The notes below the pieces were generated by a model. It ran no database searches, was not told where the DNA came from, and was given only the letters and a program-made list of their open reading frames with translations. 64,000 bases of DNA from Pseudomonadota bacterium. Lineage in GTDB: Bacteria; Pseudomonadota; Gammaproteobacteria; Burkholderiales; Burkholderiaceae_C. Position numbers and translations under genes: made by a program. Positions within the stretch are counted from its first letter, which is position 1. Every line of letters begins with the position of its first letter. Below, piece by piece: positions 58,055 through 64,000 of the stretch. Location: NCBI GenBank assembly GCA_018241225.1, contig JAFEEG010000019.1, positions 186,001 through 250,000 of the forward strand. The letters are read 5' to 3'.

Positions 58055-59467
58055 ATGAGCGAACGCGCAGCCCAGGCGGCAGCGGCTGGCGGCTTCGACA
58101 CGCTGCCGCTGGCGCCCCACTTCCTGGCCAACCTGGCCAGCCTGGGGTACGCGCGCATGACGCCCATCCAGGCGGCGAGCCTGCCCGCGGCCTTGCTTGG
58201 CAAGGACCTGATCGCGCAGGCCAAGACCGGCAGCGGCAAGACCGCCGCCTTTGCCCTGGCCCTGCTGGCCAACCTCAATCCCCGGCGTTTCGCGGTGCAA
58301 AGCCTGGTGCTGTGCCCCACGCGCGAGCTGGCCGACCAAGTCAGCACCGAGATCCGGCGCCTGGCACGCGCCGAAGAGAACATCAAGCTCGTCACCTTGT
58401 GCGGTGGCGTTGCGCTGCGCGGCCAGACCGCCAGCCTGGGCCACGGCGCGCACATCGTGGTGGGCACGCCCGGGCGCATCCTCGACCACCTGGAGCGGGG
58501 CAATCTCGAGCTGTCCGCCCTGAACACCCTGGTGCTGGACGAGGCCGATCGCATGCTGGACATGGGCTTTGCCGAGGACATCGCGCAGGTGGCCCGCCAA
58601 TGCCCGGCGCAGCGCCAGACGCTGCTGTTCTCCGCCACGTACCCCGACGGCATCGCGCAGATCGCCAGGCAGTTCATGCGCGATCCGCAGCAAGTCAGCG
58701 TGCAGGCCCAGCATGAGGAAGGCAAGATCGAGCAGCGCTGGTACGAGGTGAAGGACAGCGAACGGCTGCACGCCGTATCGCGCCTGCTGGAACATTTCCG
58801 CCCCGAAAGCACCCTGGCTTTCTGCAACACCAAGCAGCAGTGCCGCGACCTGGTGCAGGTGCTGGTGGCCCAGGGCTACAGCGCAATGGCGCTGTTCGGC
58901 GAGCTTGAGCAGCGCGAGCGCGACCAGGTGCTGGTGCAGTTTGCCAACCGCAGCTGCTCGGTGCTGGTGGCCACCGACGTGGCGGCGCGCGGGCTGGACA
59001 TTGCGCAGCTGGCGGCGGTGATCAACGTCGACGTGAGCCCCGACCCCGAGGTGCACATCCACCGCATCGGCCGCACCGGCCGGGGCGACGCCCAGGGCCT
59101 GGCGCTGAGCCTGGCCGCCATGGACGAGATGGGCAGCGTGGGCAAGATCGAGCAATTGCAGGGCCGTGAATCCGACTGGCATCCGCTGGCTGAGCTGGTG
59201 CCTGCCAGCAAGGAGCCGCTGCGCCCGCCCATGGTCACGCTGCAGATCGCCGGTGGCCGCAAGGAAAAGATCCGCGCCGGCGACGTGCTGGGCGCGCTCA
59301 CCGGCGAAGCCGGCTTTGCCAAGGAGCAGGTGGGCAAGATCAACATCAACGACTTCTCGACTTATGTCGCGGTCGACCGCGCGATTGCCCAGGAAGCGTT
59401 ACGCCGCCTGTCCAATGGCCGGGTCAAGGGCAAGAGCGTGAAGGTGCGCCTGCTCGACGCGATGTGA
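58055..59467 (+). CDS. dbpA: DEAD-box ATP-dependent RNA helicase DbpA
   Basis: A 470-residue helicase with all core motifs: Q motif, AQAKTGSGKTAA (I, about 50-61), PTRELADQ (Ia), VLDEADRMLD (II), SATYP (III) and HRIGRTGRG (VI). A C-terminal DbpA domain (about 395-470, GRKEKIRAGDVLGALTGEAG) binds hairpin 92 of 23S rRNA, so it acts in 50S assembly. It follows infA closely, and its stop overlaps the GTG of the MFS gene. Confidence 0.94.
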   Translation: MSERAAQAAAAGGFDTLPLAPHFLANLASLGYARMTPIQAASLPAALLGKDLIAQAKTGSGKTAAFALALLANLNPRRFAVQSLVLCPTRELADQVSTEIRRLARAEENIKLVTLCGGVALRGQTASLGHGAHIVVGTPGRILDHLERGNLELSALNTLVLDEADRMLDMGFAEDIAQVARQCPAQRQTLLFSATYPDGIAQIARQFMRDPQQVSVQAQHEEGKIEQRWYEVKDSERLHAVSRLLEHFRPESTLAFCNTKQQCRDLVQVLVAQGYSAMALFGELEQRERDQVLVQFANRSCSVLVATDVAARGLDIAQLAAVINVDVSPDPEVHIHRIGRTGRGDAQGLALSLAAMDEMGSVGKIEQLQGRESDWHPLAELVPASKEPLRPPMVTLQIAGGRKEKIRAGDVLGALTGEAGFAKEQVGKININDFSTYVAVDRAIAQEALRRLSNGRVKGKSVKVRLLDAM

Positions 59468-60696
59468 GCAGCGCCGGGGCCGCGCCAAGCAAGACCACAC
59501 CCGCCTGGGTGATGCTGGCGGCCCTTTGCAGCGCCTTTGCGCTGAGCCAGTCCTTTCGCACCATGGCAGCCATCCTGGCGCCGCCGCTTCAGCGTGAATT
59601 CAGCCTCTCGGCCCAGCAGCTGGGCCTGTTCGCCGGGGCCTTCCACTTTGCCTTTGGCGCCCTGCAGTTCTTCATGGGCATGGGTATCGATGTGTATGGC
59701 CTGCGGCGCACGGTGCTGTTCGCCTTTCCCTGCGCCATCGCCGGCTCGCTGCTGTCGGCCATGTCGCATCACTTCGGCGTGCTGCTGATCGGGCAGGTAC
59801 TGATCGGCATCGGCTGCGCGCCGGCCTTCCTGGTTTGCACCGTGTTCATTGCGCGCCACTTTCCGCCCGAGCATTTCGCGGCGGTGTCGGGGCTGGTCCT
59901 GGGCCTGGGCTCGGTGGGCATGCTGCTCACCGGCACGCCACTGGCCTGGCTGGTGGATGCGGCTTCCTGGCGCGCGGGCTTCTTTGCGCTGATGCTGTGC
60001 TCGGTGGCGGCGTGGCTGCTGATGGCCTGGAAGGTTCACGAGCCGCCACAGCCCGGCGCGGGCGCACATGCGCCGCTGTCGATGTGGCAGGCACTGCTGA
60101 GCTACGGCGCGTTGTTTCGGCTGCCGCACACGCTGGGCATCCTGCTGCTGGCCTCGGTGACCTATGCTTCCTTCATCTCGCTGCGCGGGCTGTGGCTGGG
60201 GCCGCTGCTGGTGGAGCGGCACGGTTTCTCGCTGGTGCAAAGCGGCAACATCGCGCTCCTGGTGTCGGTGGTGGGTATGTTCGGCCCGCCGCTGTTCGGG
60301 CGGCTCGATCCGGGTCCGGGCAAACGCCGCCAACGCATCGTCGCCTGCACGGTGGCCGTGGCGGCGGGCTTCTTCCTGATGGCCTTTGCGCCCTCGGCCA
60401 CCGTGGACGTGGCGGTAATGGTCGTCTCGGGTCTGCTGTCGGGCTACATCGTGCTGCAGTACGCCGACACGCGCGGCGCCTATCCGGCCGAGATGACCGG
60501 CCGCGCCATGGCCCTGTTCACCATGGCCATGTTCCTGGGCGTGGCATTCATGCAGTGGTTTACCGGCGCCGTGGCGTCCATGGCCACCGCGCATGGGCTG
60601 GACCCGTTTGCGCTGGTGCTGGCCACCATCGGCATCCTGCTGGCAGTGGGCGCCGCCGGCTTTGCCTGGCTGCCCAAGCCGCCTCGCGCGGCCTGA
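59464..60696 (+). CDS. Major facilitator superfamily transporter
   Basis: A 410-residue protein with twelve predicted helices and MFS features: a short charged loop between TM2 and TM3 (GIDVYGLRRTVLF) and matching halves. The start is GTG overlapping the dbpA stop (ATGTGA). No substrate can be assigned; general similarity is to nitrate/oxalate- or sugar-type MFS carriers. Translational coupling to dbpA is inferred from the overlap. Confidence 0.88.
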   Translation: MSSAGAAPSKTTPAWVMLAALCSAFALSQSFRTMAAILAPPLQREFSLSAQQLGLFAGAFHFAFGALQFFMGMGIDVYGLRRTVLFAFPCAIAGSLLSAMSHHFGVLLIGQVLIGIGCAPAFLVCTVFIARHFPPEHFAAVSGLVLGLGSVGMLLTGTPLAWLVDAASWRAGFFALMLCSVAAWLLMAWKVHEPPQPGAGAHAPLSMWQALLSYGALFRLPHTLGILLLASVTYASFISLRGLWLGPLLVERHGFSLVQSGNIALLVSVVGMFGPPLFGRLDPGPGKRRQRIVACTVAVAAGFFLMAFAPSATVDVAVMVVSGLLSGYIVLQYADTRGAYPAEMTGRAMALFTMAMFLGVAFMQWFTGAVASMATAHGLDPFALVLATIGILLAVGAAGFAWLPKPPRAA

Positions 60697-60700
60697 ACGG

Positions 60701-61144
60701 TTACGCCGCCGCGGCCACCATCATCGGATGGCCCATGGCCTGGGCAATGCGCAGGAAGTCTTCCTGCGACACACGCAGCTGGCCGAAGCGGAAGGCCGAA
60801 CCCCAGTGGGTCTTGTCCTTGATGAACGAGAGTTGCCCGATCAGCGGCTTGATGGGCGCGTCCTGGCACGAGTGAAAAGTCACGTCCATGCGAAATGGCT
60901 TGAAGTCCGGCGACATCTCCACCTGGTAGACCTCGCCGCTCACGACGGTGCCGATGGCAGTGAACGCCTGGAGTGCTTCTCCATCGGGGTAGTCGGTGCG
61001 GGGCGAATACATGGCCAGCATGTCGCCCGCCTTGAGCCGCTGCACGGCCGCCTTCTTGCCGTGATTGAGCTGGATGAAGCCGCCGCGAACGCCTCTTTGC
61101 ACATGCGACTTCGAGACCACACCAATCCAGTAGTTGTTGCTCAT
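60701..61144 (-). CDS. EVE-domain protein
   Basis: A 147-residue EVE (PUA-like) protein: NYWIGVVSKSHVQRGVRGGFIQLNHGKKAAVQRLKAGDMLAMYSPR. The family binds modified bases in RNA or DNA. It stands alone, convergent with the MFS gene, with a GAGGCGC ribosome binding site. No restriction system is adjacent, so a defence role is not supported by context. Confidence 0.87.
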   Translation of the reverse strand: MSNNYWIGVVSKSHVQRGVRGGFIQLNHGKKAAVQRLKAGDMLAMYSPRTDYPDGEALQAFTAIGTVVSGEVYQVEMSPDFKPFRMDVTFHSCQDAPIKPLIGQLSFIKDKTHWGSAFRFGQLRVSQEDFLRIAQAMGHPMMVAAAA

Positions 61145-61184
61145 GGCTGCGCCTCATTTCTTGGAGATATTTGGCGTGCCAATG

Positions 61185-61784
61185 CTAGGGCCGGGCTCCT
61201 GACAACGCACTGTCAGCAGCCGGAAACGGCTTGCTCAGAAAGCGCGAACCCTTGAGGCCGAAGCGCCAGGGCACGTCCATCGCCTTGGAGATGCCGATGC
61301 GCGGCCCCACCACCAATTCAATGCCGTCGCGCTGCGCGGCCAGCAGCCGAAAAGGCGGGCGATCCAGCCGATGGCCGCCAAGGCTGCCGTCGATGCCAAG
61401 CGCCTGGCCGACTCGGCCCGGCCCCGAGCACAGCAGGCGCTCGTCCTCAACGCCCCGACGCTCGCGCATGCGCGGCAAGCCCCGTGTGGGCTCGATGGCG
61501 CGGATCAGCACCCCGGCGCCGTGCCCTTGCTCGCGGCAGACGAAATTCAGGCACCAGTGAATGCCGTAGGAGCGGTAGACATAGCTGCAGCCGGGCGGGC
61601 CGAACATCACAGCATTGCGCGGCGTGGGCCCCGCAAAGGTATGCGAAGCCGGATCGGTGCGGTCGTAGGCCTCGGTCTCCACGATGATGCCGCCCACGCC
61701 GTCGACCAGCACCGTCACGCCGATGAGTTGCTGCGCCACCTCCTGGACATCGGCACCGAAGTCGATACGGGCCAGGACTTTCAC
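61185..61784 (-). CDS. DNA-3-methyladenine glycosylase, AAG/MPG type
   Basis: A 199-residue alkyladenine glycosylase that removes alkylated purines in base excision repair. The catalytic region [48 protein letters not shown] (about 36-83) includes the active-site Glu and intercalating Tyr. Later come [12 protein letters not shown] and the family end [13 protein letters not shown]. The start is GTG at 61784. It lies 40 bases upstream of the EVE gene on the same strand. Confidence 0.93.
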   Translation of the reverse strand: MKVLARIDFGADVQEVAQQLIGVTVLVDGVGGIIVETEAYDRTDPASHTFAGPTPRNAVMFGPPGCSYVYRSYGIHWCLNFVCREQGHGAGVLIRAIEPTRGLPRMRERRGVEDERLLCSGPGRVGQALGIDGSLGGHRLDRPPFRLLAAQRDGIELVVGPRIGISKAMDVPWRFGLKGSRFLSKPFPAADSALSGARP

Positions 61785-61983
61785 GACGAGGCTCGCAGGG
61801 CCGGCTTGGACATGCCGGCCGAACGCGCTATAGGCAAAGGTTGCATAGACGCCATTAATACTTTGTACCTAGCATTGCCGCTTTTGAATGCTGTCCCCAA
61901 TTCTGGGCCCTCCAATTCGAAGCGAGATTTGCCGTGACCATCTGCACACGCCCTGAACGCCTTGACCCCACCGGAGTTGCTCA

Positions 61984-62889
61984 ATGAGCCGCGGCAAGAC
62001 CTGGCTCAAGCGCATCGGCCTGGCGCTGCTGTTCCTGGTCGCCCTCGCGGCGGCCGCGCTCTTTGCCGGCAACCACCTGGCCACGCAGAAAATGCACCGC
62101 AGCGTCGATGTACAGGTGCAGCCGGTGGCCTACAAGGACGATGCCGCCGCCATCGAACGCGGGCGCTACCTCTTTTCCTCCCGCGGCTGCGTCGACTGCC
62201 ACGGCGCGCAGGGCAACGGCCACATGTTCCTGGACGACGGCAAGGGCATGCGCATCGCCGGCCCCAACATCAGCCCCGGCCCCGGCAGCGTGGTGAAGGA
62301 CTACCAGCCGGCGGACTGGGTGCGCAGCATCCGCCACGGCGTCAACCCCAAGGGGCGACCGCTGATGATCATGCCCAGCGAGGACTACAACCGCTTCACC
62401 GACGAGGACCTGGCCGCTCTGGTGGCCTATGTCCGCCACCTGCCGCCGGCCGAGGGTGGCGGGCCGGTCGTCGACCTGCCCTTGCCGGTACGCGCCATGT
62501 ACGGCTTCGGCCTGATCCACGACGCCGCCGCGCGCATCGACCATGCCAGGCCGCCCGAGAAGCCGGTACCCGACGCGGTGACGGCGCAGCACGGCGCCTA
62601 CGTGGCCAACATGTGCATCGGCTGCCACGGCGCCAAGCTGGCCGGCGGCAAGGTGCCCGGCGGTCCGCCCGACTGGCCGCCCGCCGCCAACCTCACGCCC
62701 GGCGAAGGCACGGTGATGACGCGCTATCCCGATGCGGAGTCCTTTGCGCGGATGTTCAAGAGCGGCAAGCGCCCGGACGGCAACGACATCAAGGTCATGC
62801 CCTTTGGCTCGCTGCGCGAGATGAACGATACCGACGTGCGGGCGCTGCACCTGTACCTCAAGGGCCTGGGGCCGCAACCGCACGGCTGA
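61984..62889 (+). CDS. Membrane-anchored di-haem cytochrome c
   Basis: A 301-residue periplasmic electron carrier: N-terminal signal-anchor (about 9-30), then two class I cytochrome c domains with haem motifs CVDCH (near 64-68) and CIGCH (near 214-218) and matching distal Met candidates. The layout resembles cytochrome subunits of gluconate/alcohol dehydrogenase-type enzymes, but no dehydrogenase is adjacent. GGAG precedes the ATG. Confidence 0.9.
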   Translation: MSRGKTWLKRIGLALLFLVALAAAALFAGNHLATQKMHRSVDVQVQPVAYKDDAAAIERGRYLFSSRGCVDCHGAQGNGHMFLDDGKGMRIAGPNISPGPGSVVKDYQPADWVRSIRHGVNPKGRPLMIMPSEDYNRFTDEDLAALVAYVRHLPPAEGGGPVVDLPLPVRAMYGFGLIHDAAARIDHARPPEKPVPDAVTAQHGAYVANMCIGCHGAKLAGGKVPGGPPDWPPAANLTPGEGTVMTRYPDAESFARMFKSGKRPDGNDIKVMPFGSLREMNDTDVRALHLYLKGLGPQPHG

Positions 62890-62939
62890 CAACCCCGTCC
62901 CCGGCGCGTCCGGGCGCGCTCTGGGACAATTGCGCCCCT

Positions 62940-63416
62940 ATGCAAATCACCAAAGACACCGTCGTTACCCTGCAATACAAGGTGAGCGATGCCAACGGCA
63001 AGCTGATGGAGCAGAGCAAGGACCCGATGGTCTACCTGCACGGCGGCTACGACAACACGCTGCCCAAGATCGAGGCTGCGCTGGAAGGCCAGGAAGCGGG
63101 CTTCCAGACCACCGTGGCGCTGGCCCCCGAAGATGCCTTCGGCGTGCGCGACGAATCGCTGGAGCGCACCATCCCCAAGGCGGAGTTTCCCCCGGGCGTG
63201 AAGGTGGGCAGCCAGCTGCAGGGCACGCTGGACGACGGCCAGCCGCACATCTTCTGGGTGATGAAGATCAAGGGCGACAAGGTGCTGCTCGACGGCAACC
63301 ACCCCTGGGCCGGCATCCCGCTGCGCTTTACCGTGAAGGTGACTGGCGTGCGCCCCGCCTCGGCCGAGGAAATCGAGCATCGCCACGTGCACGGCGAGCA
63401 CGGCCACCACCACTGA
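62940..63416 (+). CDS. slyD: FKBP-type peptidyl-prolyl cis-trans isomerase SlyD
   Basis: A 158-residue SlyD: FKBP halves at about 1-65 and 130-150, with the IF (chaperone) domain inserted (DAFGVRDESLERTIPKAEFPPG), and a short His-rich tail (EHRHVHGEHGHHH) that binds nickel. SlyD combines prolyl isomerase, chaperone and metallochaperone functions in the cytoplasm. The ATG at 62940 gives the family N-terminus MQITKDTVVTL. Confidence 0.95.
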   Translation: MQITKDTVVTLQYKVSDANGKLMEQSKDPMVYLHGGYDNTLPKIEAALEGQEAGFQTTVALAPEDAFGVRDESLERTIPKAEFPPGVKVGSQLQGTLDDGQPHIFWVMKIKGDKVLLDGNHPWAGIPLRFTVKVTGVRPASAEEIEHRHVHGEHGHHH

Positions 63417-63557
63417 CACTGCGCGCCGCCGCGGCCCCGTCGTTCCATCGCTGGGCCACTGTGTCGCGCCGGCCGGCGCTTTTCATGGGGCGCGGCGCCC
63501 CCACATGCTCCGGATCGCAGCCCTTTGCCTGCGCCCCACGCCACAAGGAGACTTGCC

Positions 63558-64000
63558 GTGTCCGCCGATCCCGTCCTGAAGCTTCATCCGCTGGGCTTTC
63601 CCTGGCCCACCATCGACCCCTTCCTGTTCTGCGTCCATCATGACGACGCCTATCCGCAGGGCAACGCGCAGATGGGCCCCGACGCCAGGCTGCTGGCCGG
63701 GCGCCCCATCGGCCAGGACTTCAGCCGCAAGGACGGCTGGAGCATGTACCACGGCGAGGTGGTGCCGGGCTTTCCGGGCCATCCGCACCGCGGCTTCGAG
63801 ACCGTGACCATCGTGCGCCAGGGGCTCATCGACCATTCCGATTCGCTGGGTGCGGCCGCGCGCTTCGGCGGCGGTGACGTGCAGTGGCTCACGGCCGGCG
63901 CCGGCATCGTGCATTCGGAGATGTTCCCGCTGCTCAAGGCCGATTCGCCCAATCCGCTGGAGCTGTTCCAGATCTGGCTGAACCTGCCTGCGCGCAGCAA
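63558..64000 (+). CDS. Pirin family protein (3' end cut by the window)
   Basis: The first 147 residues of a pirin-like cupin. GTG start with AAGGAG 7 bases upstream. The pirin motif [19 protein letters not shown] (about 73-91) carries the metal-binding His pair, and [19 protein letters not shown] (about 105-123) carries the remaining ligands. Pirins are cytoplasmic mononuclear-metal proteins, some with quercetinase activity. The reading frame is open to the window edge. Confidence 0.9.
   Translation, partial: MSADPVLKLHPLGFPWPTIDPFLFCVHHDDAYPQGNAQMGPDARLLAGRPIGQDFSRKDGWSMYHGEVVPGFPGHPHRGFETVTIVRQGLIDHSDSLGAAARFGGGDVQWLTAGAGIVHSEMFPLLKADSPNPLELFQIWLNLPARS

Noticed and set aside
60701-61144. 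Defence island around the EVE-domain gene
   Set aside because: Neighbours are an MFS transporter and AAG glycosylase; no restriction, toxin or nuclease genes.

Overview
The window reads as chromosomal DNA of a betaproteobacterium, most likely family Comamonadaceae (Variovorax/Acidovorax-like). The grounds are high GC in nearly all genes, strong GC3 codon use, and typical beta-proteobacterial families: a SlyD with a His-rich tail, a 91-residue IF-1, a GspH/FimT-PilVWX-PilY1 cluster, and TctD/TctE-type regulators. There is no rRNA, tRNA, insertion sequence, prophage or CRISPR array that I can support. Both ends cut genes: glnE on the left, a pirin on the right.

1-12.4 kb: glnE (3' part) and an overlapping RlpA lipoprotein; an ECF41-type sigma factor followed by its usual carboxymuconolactone-decarboxylase partner, each preceded by a near-consensus ECF41 promoter; a ferritin-like di-iron protein; a periplasmic glutathione peroxidase; a GST; purB-yaeQ; two small cysteine-motif proteins; and a yybP-ykoY (Mn2+) riboswitch in front of a TerC-family exporter.

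12.4-29.8 kb: a BepA-like protease and moaC, then type IV pilus genes on the minus strand (fimT-pilV-pilW-pilX-pilE-like-pilY1). An AT-richer block follows with pilA (sigma-54 promoter) and a GT-C-like membrane protein that may glycosylate the pilin. Next is a minus-strand signalling cluster, PP2C phosphatase - FHA protein - CHASE2/class III cyclase - cyclic-nucleotide-phosphodiesterase-like metallo-beta-lactamase. The cyclase is broken by seven single-base frameshifts and one stop.

29.8-43.1 kb: sucCD, argC, then a catabolic island: IclR regulator and SDR dehydrogenase on one strand; RraA-like protein, split UxaA-type dehydratase (two genes), a complete amino-acid-type ABC importer and a mandelate-racemase-family dehydratase on the other. 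Palindromic sites lie in the divergent promoter. recX and recA (with a perfect SOS box) follow.

43.1-64 kb: a MarR regulator; a TctD/TctE-like two-component pair split by an antisense, frameshifted lipoprotein gene; birA; a SET-domain lysine methyltransferase with a lysine tail, divergent from a topoisomerase III that carries a histone-H1-like linker and a C-terminal SWIB domain, with a 32-bp alternating purine/pyrimidine tract between them; amino-acid and sugar enzymes (dehydratase, PuuD-like hydrolase, TIM-barrel isomerase, xylulokinase); a trypsin/PDZ protein lacking the catalytic His; infA-dbpA-MFS; EVE protein, AAG glycosylase, di-haem cytochrome c, SlyD, pirin.

The most unusual candidates are the SET/SWIB-topoisomerase pair, the split-UxaA catabolic island with an amino-acid-type transporter, and the phosphatase-FHA-cyclase-phosphodiesterase cluster beside pilA.
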